Part shown: positions 37,079-47,142 of the stretch, one piece after another
Layout: the number at the start of each line of letters is the position of its first letter
Numbering within the stretch: the first letter of the stretch is position 1
Assembly (NCBI RefSeq): GCF_963678635.1
Contig: NC_087062.1
Span: forward strand, 54,818,473-54,882,472
Direction: 5' to 3'
DNA length: 64,000 bases
Source of the DNA: Symsagittifera roscoffensis
Lineage: Eukaryota; Xenacoelomorpha; Acoela; Convolutidae
Notes under the pieces: generated by a model
What the model saw: the letters and a program-made list of their open reading frames with translations, nothing else
Told to the model about the DNA's origin: nothing
The model's database searches: none
Position numbers and translations under genes: made by a program

Positions 37079-38514
37079 TCTCAGAAACTCGTGTAAAGTG
37101 CTCCCACGCCCGAATTTTCTTACCAGAAATTGATCTGAGTGTCTCTAAAATGTCCTGCGTTCCCTCAATCAGTTAGAGCTGAAAAGTCTAATCAGGTTTT
37201 CTACTCCTGGTGATGATTGAAAGTTCCTTTTAGGTTAATTCTGACTGTCTTGAAAATGTAACAACCGTTTTGAAACTTCCCAGTAAAACTCAAAAGTGTT
37301 AAAAAAGTTCTGAACATTTTTTTTCACCATATCAAATTTTCAATACTGTCGTTCCAAAAAAAAGTTTTCCGGTATCTAGTTGTCATGCGTTAATTACTGT
37401 CGTTGATCAGGGGCATTTACCTTTTGGTCTTCAACAAAAAAAAAAATTCGTTCCCCCTACCCGATCCGACCAGACCATTTACTTTATCTCGAGTCTACTA
37501 TGCGGTGCATTCGCATTCCAATTCTTGTCTTTATTTTGGTCAGAATTGAATTTGGTTAAAGTTATGTATTCAAATCGACCATGCCGATTGTATGGTTACA
37601 GTAATAAGGCCCCCGTTTTTACAATTTCCAATCACCATCCTTTATCTCAACCAACCCCCTGTCTAACCTCCCCCCTATCTAGCACCCCACTTAAGCCTAA
37701 AAACCCTTTAAGCGCGATGGGTGCTAAACTACTGAAACGAAAACCCGTAGAACCTGTTTACAAGCTCTGCTCAAGTAAAAACGTTTGCTCAAAATTGCGG
37801 GGTGCCGTTTATTCACGTTTAGACCTATTTCTTTCAGTATATTATGGATTTTAACGATAACCGTTTGACCAAACAGCCCACTCCGGTAATCCCCTCTATT
37901 TGTCACACTGCATTTTGGTCACACTACTGGTAGTTTGTTCCCAATAGCGTCCTCTTTATATTCACAGGTCTCTGTTCTCCTAACCACTTTTTTATCCAAC
38001 TGGTCACCTCTTCCAGTGAAGTCTCCCAGTGGTTCTCCAGGGTTGCAAGGCTATCTGAAAACCCTTTCAGCGTTCCGAAATCGGACACCTGCTAAATATT
38101 CGAAATCTTATTTGAAAACAGTATAAAAAAACTATCAATTAATATAAAGGTCTGATCCACCTAATCTTGAAATCAGAGTAACTGTCCATTTTTTTCTCTT
38201 CCTATTTCTTATCCTTTTTCTATTTTTTCTTCCGCGTTATGTCTTTTGATCGTTTTTTGTTCGGCCAGTGATCCCACATACTCGGTTAGCTAAGCCTCAA
38301 TTCCGAGAGCGCACCGAGAAGTTTTTCGCAAGTTTTCTTAAAAAACTATCACGGTACGATCAGAAGGTGGACATGTTCTAGTTGAGACGTACCAACGGTA
38401 CTCTAGAATGGGCATACAGCCCGGAGCTGCATCAAGCGGGTTCGATCTCGTAGTCTTGATGTCGTGAAATACCCAGGAGCGCCATAAAAAGACTATGTAA
38501 CAGTCATTCGCTTA
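37079..38514 (-). mobile_element. Leader between right LTR and minisatellite
   Basis: Noncoding-looking sequence expected to hold the primer-binding site and packaging leader of the element. A minus-strand TGGCGCTCCTGGG near 38483 begins with TGG as a tRNA primer site would, but it lies ~30 bases from the assigned LTR edge, so this is only a candidate. The plus-strand open stretch 37525-37854 shows nothing recognisable. Confidence 0.4.
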
Positions 38515-39125
38515 TGTCACATACGAGGTTAAGAAAAATAAGCCTTTTACATTGGCTCAAGGGTCACGGACACAACTTCTTGTGTTTTTGTACCTCACTC
38601 TGTCGGAGACAATTCGGTTCGCGCAAGACATGGGACTACAAAATTGTGTTACAGCTTAAGGCCACTACCAAAACAACCCCCCACTCTAGAAGTAAGAACG
38701 CCCCCATGGCTAGGTCTCTAAATACCTAAAACACGCGGGTGGAAGCAATCGGGGCTGAAAACTCAAGTATACCATGAGTTCTTATATGACAAGAAACGGT
38801 TGATCGATTTGAAATCTATCAACCTAAAACCCGCCTTATCTCAACATAACTGTGTGAAAATAAACTCAGAAAAATGACATGAGTACTCTCATAATGACGC
38901 AATTCTAGAATCAAGTAAATAATCTAACTAAAGCAACAATAGAAGTTTCAGAGAATAACTAGTTTTAACTCAGGAAGTTTGTTGTCCTGGGCAGCTTCAC
39001 GCGTCTACCTGACGAATCCAGGTTTCGGTTTTTTCAAAAATAAAGGTTTCGAATCGATGCGAATTTTTCAAAGTTTACAGTTTCCCCAAAATCAAGGTCA
39101 AACTTCAGGATATGACCGATTGGCA
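38515..39125 (-). repeat. LTR, right (5' LTR of the minus-strand element)
   Basis: Partner of 11318-12128 in the same orientation. It shares the TGTCACATA end, the CTGTCGGAGACAATTCGGTTCG block, and the CAAGGTCAAACTTCAGGAT...TTGGCA end. It is about 200 bases shorter than its partner. Confidence 0.65.
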
Positions 39126-39519
39126 CTAAATGAAGGAAAAGAATTTATAGTTCGAATTAAAATTTTCATGACAACAATTTTAATGTCGGTTCCAATGGAG
39201 TTTATCAATGTTTTGTCGGCTCAATTGCCTCTCAGAATTTTTTTTTGAGCGTCAACTTGCTCTTCTGTGACATTCGACCAAATTGTTTGAAAATGCAGTT
39301 TCGCAATCGAATTTTTATCGATCAGAAAAAGAACATCTAACAAGGAAGATTGATAGTTTTAATGGATTAGCAGCGTTATTTGAACGAGTAGACAAATCGG
39401 GAAGGGTTAGTTATAACTGACATGCTAATTTTTATAATATCGATTTGGACGTGAACGACACGTAACCTTTTTATATTTCACACACACTGAAACGGCGAAA
39501 CAGAAGAACAATAGTACTG
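39126..39519. other. AT-rich sequence between LTR and hAT-like element
   Basis: Short AT-rich intergenic stretch with no gene or repeat recognised. Confidence 0.4.
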
Positions 39520-40555
39520 CAGGGATATCGATTCGAATCCGAGTATTCGACCCGAATACCGAGTATTCGGCACTTCGAAGCCGAATCCGAATATTAAAAT
39601 TTTGAAATCCGAATATCGAATCCGATTATTTTTTTTTTTGCCGAATACCGAATAATCCAGGGTCCACTGCTAAAAAACCCGAATATTCCGAATATTGGTT
39701 TACTGTTTTGTTTCACAATATTTTTCTGTTTTCGTCCGTCCAGTGTTGATCCAGAGCGCCTATTTTCTTTATGCCGACTCAGTCGCAACTACTTACAAAA
39801 TCGATTATCACCTGAGAATCATTCACGAAATGTTTTCTTAAATAAGAATAAAAGGTTTTTGAAATAAAACTGTTCATTAGCAAAGTTGTTTTAAAATTAC
39901 GGTCTCTTTTTTAAATAGTGTCACTCGATTTAGGTCGAAAAACTGGGTTGTCACTGATTTTTAACAGTTTTTAGCGATCTCAGTCGATTTAGCTCGAAAA
40001 ACTGGGTTGTGAGTTGTGACTGATTTTTAACATTTACTCACTCCCGCGATTTTTACATTATTACGCAAGTCCCAGCCAATTCTACTTGAAAAATGCTATG
40101 TTCAATACTTTTTATAGAATTTGTTGTATCAAACTTTTATGCTAAGTTTTTTGGGAAAATAACCAAATATCCGAAGCTGACTCTGAAATTAGAGCTGACT
40201 CTGAAATTATAGAAGAGTATTTTGTTCCAGTGTAAACTGGCTTGCTTTCATATTCACATATCATAGCGAATTTTATTCACTTTGTTTTTAATGTTTAACC
40301 TTGTTAAACTATGTACATTTTACATTTTTATACAAGCTTTTATTTCAGTGTCTGACGATGGTGATTATTTCATTGAAAAGCTTTACACAACATTGATGTT
40401 TTATTCCTAAGATATCCGAATAGTTGTTCGAGTAGTAACATTTGGCCGAAGCCGAATCCGAATAGTAAGGGCACTATTCGGCCGAAGTCGAATATCGAAT
40501 AGTTGGGCCGCGGCGAATAACGAATATGAAAAAATCCGAGTATTCGACATCCCTG
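39520..40555. mobile_element. Non-autonomous hAT-like DNA transposon
   Basis: The left end CAGGGATATCGATTCGAATCC and the right end, which reads CAGGGATGTCGAATACTCGG on the other strand, are inverted repeats starting CAGGGAT.TCGA, typical of hAT elements. Subterminal regions are packed with CCGAATA/TATTCGG words in both orientations. The flanks show AATAGTAC (39510-39517) and AATAGTAG (40556-40563), a 7/8 match to the 8-bp target duplication of hATs, though two bases separate the left one from the end. At ~1.04 kb, with no transposase frame, it is non-autonomous. Confidence 0.7.
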
Positions 40556-40634
40556 AATAGTAGCAGTGAAAACATTTACGAGAAAACGACAACAGGTTGA
40601 AACTGTGATTGGAATTTGTCAGGAACCATTCCGA

Positions 40635-40668
40635 GTTGTAACGATTGTGCCGCTACAATCGTTGCAAC
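40635..40668. repeat. Hairpin, 14-bp stem
   Basis: GTTGTAACGATTGT, loop GCCGCT, then ACAATCGTTGCAAC, with one G-T pair. It sits ~80 bases outside the hAT-like element and is not part of its ends. Role unknown. Confidence 0.7.
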
Positions 40669-41265
40669 GGAAAACCCGAGTGTTAGGACGGCGTATCAAG
40701 CCTTTCGGAAAGAAATAGGAGTTCTTTTTCCCCGGATTCCAGAATCCGGAGGGGTCTCGAGCCCAGAACTCAAACTGTTATACATAAACTTTTAGCTTCC
40801 TGGTCATGTCCTGAGTTGAATTTAATTAACATCCCGATTCATTTTCAGAGAATGAGAAGCTAGGAGTGAGGGAAAGGGTTGTTCATCTTCGATGGAGATG
40901 ATGATTTTTATCTACTGAACAAAAACAATAGTAATATAATATATAGTAGTAGCCCTGTTTTTAGGAGTGACCTCGTGGTCTGGGGATACAGACCCAGCCA
41001 TGAGCTCACTATTTTTGCATATAATTAAGTTAATTTGAGCGTTCTGGTCGAAGCCGGAAAGCAGTAACGTTTTGTCGACCCGATGTTAGAAAGACCACCA
41101 AAAGAACTGGCTTTGGTAGAGACAGTGAAAAGCATGTAGAGCTGTGTTTAGACGCTAGCCAGTCGTTTTAGAACCTAGCTTTATTTTCCGTCGATATGTA
41201 CTTCCGGGCGAATGTGACACTCCTGCATTCACTCTTGTTAATTTCTTAACGCATTTCTTGATTTT
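40669..41265. other. Intergenic region upstream of the coiled-coil-like gene
   Basis: No coding supported. It ends in a pyrimidine-rich acceptor directly before the gene start. Confidence 0.4.
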
Positions 41266-41268
41266 CAG
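41255..41268 (+). promoter_or_regulatory. Splice acceptor 6 bases before the ATG
   Basis: TTCTTGATTTTCAG ends at 41268 and the ATG begins at 41275. An acceptor this close to the start means either a noncoding upstream exon or a spliced-leader trans-splice site. The NAT-like genes show the same arrangement. Confidence 0.5.
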
Positions 41269-41274
41269 GTTTGC

Positions 41275-42423
41275 ATGATAATGGATATTTCTTATGAAAA
41301 TGAAAGTGATGATGAAAAGTTGCCAGAGTTCATTGATCACATACCTAGTATAAATGCAGCTGATCTCAACGTTAGTATTATCAAAACATTATTAACAATT
41401 CTAAAAAATTTTGTTTGCTTGTATATTAAGCAAGTTTCTCGGACTGTTGTCTTTTTGTCTTCAGTCTCTGGAAGACGTGGACAGGTTTCTAGACACGTTG
41501 GATACCGACCCGTATGTTCCAAGGACAATATCTGACAACCACAGTTGTCTTTCGGCTGAAGAAATTTGTGCTAAATTTAATGAACTCTGCAAAAACAGTG
41601 CAAAAAGCTTAGAGAAATTAAAACAACAAGATGCGGAGCTGAAGAAAACTGCCACCAAATGCAAAAAAAGTAATGATATTATATTTTTTATTATCCACTT
41701 TTGTTTCAAATGGACCAAAAAAATGCGAGAAAGAAATTCGGAAAGACTATATCAGTCTTCAACTTATTAAGTTTTCATCTTTTTGAAATGCTTTTTTGAT
41801 TTTTTTCAGTGGTAATTCAATCACCTCATGAAGCTGACGGATAAACAATTATACTTAAAAGCTACGAATAAAAAAATTATATTTCGAAGTTTATACTGTT
41901 AAAATCAGTTCAAAATCTCGCCATTGTCTTAAAACTCGGCTATAAAACTTTTTTTGTTTTCGTTACCTTTGATCACCCCTTGAATTATGTTTTAGCAATC
42001 AAAAGTTCTTTGAAAGTGCGGCGCGAAGCGACTGAAGCCATCAAAAAATTGAACGCCAACACTCAGCGCGTCTTAGACGAAGATGTAGACGATGCGACCC
42101 TGGAGTCAGTTCAAAACACACTCCTTATGTCTACTCAGGACAAAGACTGTCAAAATTCATTGCATTTGAAAGCGGGCGCAACAGTGAAACAAAGTGGAAT
42201 CGAACTTCAGAAATCAGGCGACGAACTGAAGGTGATTCTCCACGGAGCGCAACAGTCAGATGAAGACTGCTATGTTGTGCTAACCGCTGTTGGAGAACAG
42301 ACGCACAAACTGCTGGAGAGCTCACACTCGATTCCAGAAATTGAATCATGGATCGAAGAGCTGAACTCGAGTAGTGATTGGCCCAAGTTCTACATGAGAT
42401 TGAGAAACTTTTTCACGGACTAA
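41275..42423 (+). CDS. Uncharacterised 242-aa protein, three exons, coiled-coil-like
   Basis: Coding is join(41275-41370, 41465-41669, 41996-42423). The exons total 729 bases and stay in frame. Donors are GTTAGT (41371) and GTAATG (41670); acceptors are TCTTCAG (ends 41464) and GTTTTAG (ends 41995). The protein begins with an acidic 30-residue segment (MIMDISYENESDDEK). From about residue 60 a charged helical stretch follows, with Leu/Ala/Lys/Glu spacing that suggests a coiled coil (SLEKLKQQDAELKK, KSSLKVRREATEAIKKLN), and the C-terminal half is also helical and acidic. No signal peptide or membrane segment. I do not recognise the family. It may be a cytosolic or scaffold subunit, but that is inference from composition only. 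It converges on the minus-strand gene at 42824-43518. Confidence 0.75.
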
Positions 42424-42600
42424 TTTGCATTATAATCACACTGATTTCTTTGAGTTTATATCATTCTTTTCCACGATTGCTCATCATTATTTGTAGATAT
42501 AAATCTATGCTTGCGATTTAAGGGCATTTTAGAAAATGTCATGGGCTATCAATTTTCATATGCACAATTTAAACATGTTTTGTAAAGAAGATGTGAAGAC

Positions 42601-42606
42601 AATAAA
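42601..42606 (+). terminator. Poly(A) signal AATAAA of the 242-aa gene
   Basis: AATAAA lies ~180 bases after the TAA at 42421-42423, giving a short 3' UTR. It is placed before the convergent gene's end. Confidence 0.65.
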
Positions 42607-42760
42607 GAAGTTGTAGATTCAGCATCAATGTTGCCCACTATATTAATTAGTTTTTACCATTTGGTTGCTGTAAATCGCAGGTAGTGTGAAGCAAAGTTTC
42701 GCCAATGTTTGTCAGTTTTTTTTGTAGATTTTCATTACAATTTGTTTCAACCTTGTAGAT

Positions 42761-42766
42761 TTTTAT
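42761..42766 (-). terminator. Possible variant poly(A) signal (TATAAA on minus)
   Basis: TATAAA on the minus strand ~60 bases after the stop at 42824. It is a weak variant; no AATAAA was seen on this strand in the gap between the two convergent genes. Confidence 0.3.
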
Positions 42767-42823
42767 ACAAATTGTTTGAATTAATTTTTCTCTGCTCTTT
42801 TTTAATGTTCAGAAAAATCATCA

Positions 42824-43518
42824 TCAGAAGTTATCGGGCCAGATTGATTCACCGTTTGTCGACGAAGAGTTGGTTGAAACTGCGACGTCCAAGCATTGTG
42901 ATAAATGTTTCTCCTCGAATTGCGGGAAGTCTCTGATCGTTTGGTCGACCAAGTCTTTCCGTTTTGAAAAATGAACAGTTTTAATGTCACCATTCTGATC
43001 ATAACGACGGTAGCGATTATTGAGGTAATCCACAAAGCAGCCCGATGAGTCAATTCCTAAAAGAACCCATTTTCGAAGCACGAACTTCTGCTGTACGTTG
43101 ACTTCATAATGCTTGTTGGGAGTTCCAGGTTCCGTGAAGTCAAGGTGAAACGATTGCCCATCTTCCGATAGAGGATGCATTTTGGATGTGTCGAAATCGT
43201 AGAAGTGTTTGAGCTGCTGAGGTTCGTTGCAAGGGTGGTCGAGTGCACGGTACATATATTTGAACTGCGCTTTCCTGGATTCTGAAAAGCAACAAGTATT
43301 TTGAGTTAGTAGAGGTGATATTGCACCTTTTTATTTGCTCAAATCAGTAGCTTCAATTTTCCTGCAAGAGGCATTTTTGACCTGTAAACAGAATGTGAGG
43401 CATCAAAATGTACAAGCCGGCCAGTAAAATTGAACAAGTGTGTGCTCATGAACTGACCGGCCATTAAGCAAACAAATGTGAGAATGGTTAAAGTAGATGT
43501 GTTTGTACCCGACAGCAT
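42824..43518 (-). CDS. Probable small secreted protein, two exons, family unknown
   Basis: Coding is complement(join(42824-43281, 43458-43518)), 519 bases or 172 residues. Exon 1 on minus starts with ATG at 43518 and encodes MLSGTNTSTLTILTFVCLMA, a short N-region and hydrophobic core that look like a signal peptide. The donor G|GTCAGT is at 43458/43457 and the acceptor TTTTCAG ends at 43282; phases agree, giving a 175-176-base intron. The mature part contains FKYMYRALDHPCN, a hydrophobic patch KFVLRKWVLLGIDSSGCFVDYLNN, two or three Cys, and a Ser/Asn-rich tail ending IWPDNF. No catalytic motif recognised. Reading through the donor also stays open for ~35 residues, so an alternative end to exon 1 is possible. 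Confidence 0.65.
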
Positions 43519-43562
43519 TGCGGTTTTAAAATAAGCAGTAAAAATTAATTAAGTTCTTAATT

Positions 43563-43990
43563 ACCTTTGCAATAAGCAAGGGTGTTGCAATCGGGTACTA
43601 GACTTTTCCCCATAAACAACTTCTTTCACAGAATTCGCTTTTGAAAATCTTTCGCGTGTTTTAATTGCATATAACTTGAAAAAATATAATATTTATTCTC
43701 ATCTGAATTCAATCAACCCTCTGGCGTAGCGGTACAAACATCCTTAGGGCGACAAAAACGTTTGGTTTCAATCCAGTCCGGGACCTGTTTTACACAAACT
43801 AGTCTATTGTCCTTTTTCGGGCTAACTTCGTTATATTTATTTATTGTCGGCTTAGTTCTGGTGGCCCGAGATTTTTCTGAAGGTTCAGCTTTCTTCCGAG
43901 TTGCTGTAAAAACCATGCACTTCGGTTCCAGCCGGGGCTTGTTTTTTTTGCAAACTGAAGTATTTCGGCTATTTATATTAGGGTGCTTGC
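43563..43990 (+). repeat. Hairpin-headed tRNA-related repeat, copy S1
   Basis: Starts with hairpin ACCTTTGC-AATAA-GCAAGGGT. It continues with TTGCAATCGG...TAGACTTTTCCCC.TAAACAACTT, then a tRNA-like segment with a box-A-like TGGCGTAGCGGTA near 43724 and a box-B-like GGTTTCAATCC near 43764. It ends in a TTATTGTCGGCTTAGTT motif near 43843. No coding. Related copies are at 44719, 46109 and, in the duplicate, 49374 and ~50761. Confidence 0.6.
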
Positions 43991-44158
43991 GAGCGTTAGT
44001 GTGTTAGTACGAGCCTTCTGTTTTGCTTAACTCAACTCACAAATAAAAGTGTTCACTTATATGGTGGCAGTTTGCTATAATAACGATCTGTAGCGTTTGA
44101 AATTTCATAGCACCTGTTCTCTGCTTTATTTGTAGTAAGTGTTTATCATTTATTAAAA

Positions 44159-44215
44159 GTCAATGGCTGAGTGGTCGCAGATCGAATCCGGAACGTAGCC
44201 GAACTTTTACTAATT
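44159..44215 (+). repeat. tRNA-like fragment
   Basis: TGGCTGAGTGGTC is a close box A, followed after only a few bases by GATCGAATCC, a box-B-like word. The spacing is too short for a tRNA gene, so this is a deleted tRNA-derived fragment. Confidence 0.4.
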
Positions 44216-44718
44216 CGAGGCTTGTTTTTACTTTTTATTGCACTTAAAAGCACTGCTTTTTGCCGTGTTCTCGCTAGTGGCACCTTTGTGTTAAAATTAT
44301 TATTTCTGCTTACTTTTTCCTTTTCTAGCATTCCGAAAGCGGTTGTAATTTTCTAATGGTGCAGGTAATTTCGCTCTTAATATTTATGGCTTTGTGCGAT
44401 TGAAAAAAATGACAAAAACAATTTTTTGCGGTTTTTTTTCTCCAATTTTGATTTTTTCAATTGATTCCAATCATGAGAATTCATTTCAGTATCGCAAGTG
44501 GTGCAAAGCTCAGTGTCATACTTTTTTTAATTTGGGTAAAATTGAGTTATTTTTCGGGATATTACTTTTCGTGTTGCCTTCTAGCCTGCATTTATACTGG
44601 GTGGTCAGCTCGCTAAGTAAAATAATTCATCACAAAGGTTGATAATTAGCATAGTAAACAAAGTTAGACAGTTTCTAAACCATAAACAAACTCCAGACTA
44701 ATTGCTGGTTGTATTTTT

Positions 44719-45430
44719 ACCCTTGCGATAGCAAGGGTATTGCAATCGGTTAGTAGACTTTTTCCCCCGTAAACAACTTTAAGCTCTGAATGATCAAAAT
44801 TAGAAATAGTAAATTTAGGTTCAGTTTTTGATTAATTCTGAATGTTTGTGTTTTGGAGTTAACAAATACGGCTGAGACGGCAAAAGTCCTGGGTTCGAAT
44901 CTGACGACCTGTTTTTTTATCAATTGGGAAATATTCGGCTTCACACAAAAATCGGCTGATTATTTGTCTGCTTACGTTTTGTCGGCTTAGTTTTCATATT
45001 GAAGACTTATTTTTTTTCAAATTTTCTACATTATAGTTGCTTTAAATGTTCGTTTTACCTCTGATGTTTAGTTTTACTAATCTTGACTGTTTATGGTTCT
45101 TTCGCTTAAAAATTTTATTCCGCCCAAAATTTTTCGGGCTATTTTTTATTGGCTTACTAACCTAATTTTGATTCGTTTCAAGGAGACAAAAAATGCTGAA
45201 AATCCTAAAAGGAATTCTTTTTCAAGTTTTCATGACACCAAATTTTTTCGTTTTTTTTTCTTTTTTTCGGCTTGATAGGTTTTAACCTATATTATATCGG
45301 TTTAATGGCCAAATTGCACATTTGGCCGAGCGGAAAGAAATTGTGTGTGCGTGTCTGTGTTTTGAGGGTGACGAGGATTTATTAACTTAAATCCTGTTGA
45401 TTTTTTTGGCCTGAAGAGTATCTGCCAAGG
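44719..45430 (+). repeat. Hairpin-headed tRNA-related repeat, copy S2
   Basis: Begins with a perfect hairpin ACCCTTGC-GATA-GCAAGGGT (44719-44738), then TTGCAATCGGTTAGTAGACTTTTT...GTAAACAACTT. A tRNA-like part has box-B-like GGGTTCGAATC near 44890. After a GTCGGCTTAGTT motif near 44977 it continues through a block (about 45110-45400) that also occurs at 55290-55640. Duplicated at 49374-50083. Confidence 0.6.
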
Positions 45431-46108
45431 TATTTTTCGGCTTCTTTACCGTTTGGTAAATTTTTTCCGATCCTTATTTCACATGCCATTGTGTTGGTAT
45501 GTTTTTTAATTTAAAATCTAGCCTTATTTTTTGATAGATCTTAGTTTCTTTAAAATTTTCGATTTTTTTTTAAATTCTGATTTAGAGGCTTTCATGTTTT
45601 GTATCGCAAGTGGTGCTAAGCACAGCTTCGCCTCACTATTAAATTTTTAATAAACTGAGATTTTCTTGTTTTTTTAGTTCAAATGTTCCAATCACTGAAA
45701 TGGGAAAGCAATTTATTATTCGGGTGTTTGAAATTTTTGTCTTTTTTAACCGCGCAAAATCAAGTACCAGTAATAATAGCCGGAAAATTTCTTGTAATTT
45801 TTTATATATAAGCCCTTGCAGTTGTGATTCGAAATTCAGTGGAAAATTTCAAAAAACCTTCAATGTAGAGGAAAAAACTGGTGTAAAACTGTTAGTCTCT
45901 GGTGTAGTTTTTCGAACAAATGAAGCAATTGAACAGGCCGTTAACACAAAATAAGACGTAAAAAGTTGCTTTATTCGAGAAGCTTCTTTTAGCCCTGTCT
46001 CGACAACGACAAAAACTTCAAAAAAAACAAAATTATTCAGCAAAACATATTTGAAACAAATATTTGAGTTTTTCGATTTGTAGAATTTTTTTTTTCAATT
46101 AGTTTTGT
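45431..46108. other. AT-rich spacer between repeats S2 and S3
   Basis: No gene supported. A short word GTATCGCAAGTGGTGCTAAGCACAGCTTCGCC near 45602 also occurs in weaker form near 44488, and a hairpin-like relative lies near 46885. Confidence 0.35.
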
Positions 46109-46420
46109 GCACTTGCGAAATTAAGTGTCCTGTAATCGGTAATTTGACTTTTTTTCCCGTAAACAACTTTTTTCACCTATTTTTAAAAAATTTGAAAGTT
46201 GCTTTTTCAGTTAATCTGAGCAGCTTCGAGATTTTTTCCTTCTTGGCCTAGCGGTTACTCTGATGCAATTGAATACTAAGGTCTCTGATACGTCCCGGCC
46301 GGACTTTTTTTTCAGTGTGTATTAAACTTCAATTGTTGGACTTTCATTTGTCTGTTTATGTTTTGTCAGCTTAGTTGCCACATCGGGGAATTTTCTTGGA
46401 CTGCAAGTTTTTTTCAAGTT
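46109..46420 (+). repeat. Hairpin-headed tRNA-related repeat, copy S3
   Basis: The hairpin GCACTT-loop-AAGTGT (46109-46128) is followed by GTAATCGGTAATTTGAC...CCCGTAAACAACTT. A tRNA-like segment starts with box-A-like TGGCCTAGCGGTTAC near 46238. It ends at TTTTGTCAGCTTAGTT near 46360. The stem differs from copy S2 by a compensating base pair. Duplicated near 50761-51072. Confidence 0.6.
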
Positions 46421-47125
46421 GTGCTTGTGTTTTGGGTTTACTCTTGTAATTTGTAAATTTATTAACAATTCGTTGTATTTTCTCTGTGATTTTCTTTTGT
46501 TTTTTGCTTGAAATATCTCTATTGGTTAAATTGATTTCGATTTTTTAATCGGCTGAATAACCTCCATTTGTTTTTCTTGAAACGCAGAAAATGATTGATT
46601 TTTCGAAAAAAAATCAGGAAGTTTTTGTTACAAAAACTCAGTTTTAAAACGTAATTGCTCAAACAAAATTATGACAACAACAACTTGTGGCATGTTTTGT
46701 TTTGGTTAAATGCGTGTCTCATCACTTGTTGTTGGCTTAGGTGCCGCTTGGTAAATACTAAAAATTTATTTACATTTTTGATTGTGTTTTTTGACAGTTT
46801 TTCTAAAAATATTTTCATTTTTCCCCCAAAAAAATTATTTTAGATTTTTTCTATTTACGTCTCGTTAGCTTGCATTGCAGCGCTTTCGTTGTGTCGCATG
46901 GGATGCGAAGCTTCGCGTTGTCTCTGTGATGTGGAAACTGTTTTCAATTTTGTGTATTGTATTTTCACTATCGATTGTACCTATTTTCTAGGCTTCTTTC
47001 AGATCCGCTCGTAAACAAACGAGCAAAAACATCACAAAATTGTTATTATTTTTGGTCAGAACTTTCTATGCTACTTAACACAGCAATCAGCTATCTTTGT
47101 TTTTGTTTGGCCGTATACTGTATTC
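46421..47125. other. AT-rich sequence downstream of NAT-like gene copy 1
   Basis: Short plus-strand frames only (46655-46843, 46957-47166), hydrophobic and Phe-rich as expected from T-rich DNA. No gene supported. Confidence 0.35.
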
Positions 47126-47131
47126 TTTATT
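47126..47131 (-). terminator. Poly(A) signal of NAT-like gene copy 1
   Basis: AATAAA on the minus strand lies 11 bases beyond the stop codon at 47145-47143, which supports the gene ending here with a very short 3' UTR. The same signal is in copy 2 at about 51778-51783. Confidence 0.6.
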
Positions 47132-47142
47132 TCTTAGCCATA

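Larger units (their letters stand above)
11318..39125 (-). mobile_element. Very large broken Ty3/gypsy LTR retrotransposon
   Basis: Two diverged direct repeats (about 11318-12128 and 38515-39125) bound a minus-sense block of retroelement coding. On the minus strand the order is LTR, minisatellite leader, gag, aspartic protease, reverse transcriptase, RNase H and acidic linker, followed by a long unassigned block up to the other LTR. This gene order is that of Ty3/gypsy elements. It is enlarged by a 4.77-kb internal tandem duplication, a ~0.9-kb duplication at the protease-RT junction and a ~1.07-kb repeat in the 3' block. It carries many breaks and is plainly dead. The strong LTR divergence suggests an old insertion, or that the two LTRs belong to different related insertions. 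No target-site duplication was found. Confidence 0.7.

Noticed and set aside
37525-37854. A 109-residue plus-strand gene in the LTR-element leader
   Set aside because: No domain, no splice or poly(A) context, low-complexity C-rich stretch in the middle.
44159-44215. A functional tRNA gene
   Set aside because: Box A and box B are almost adjacent, leaving no room for anticodon arm and variable loop.
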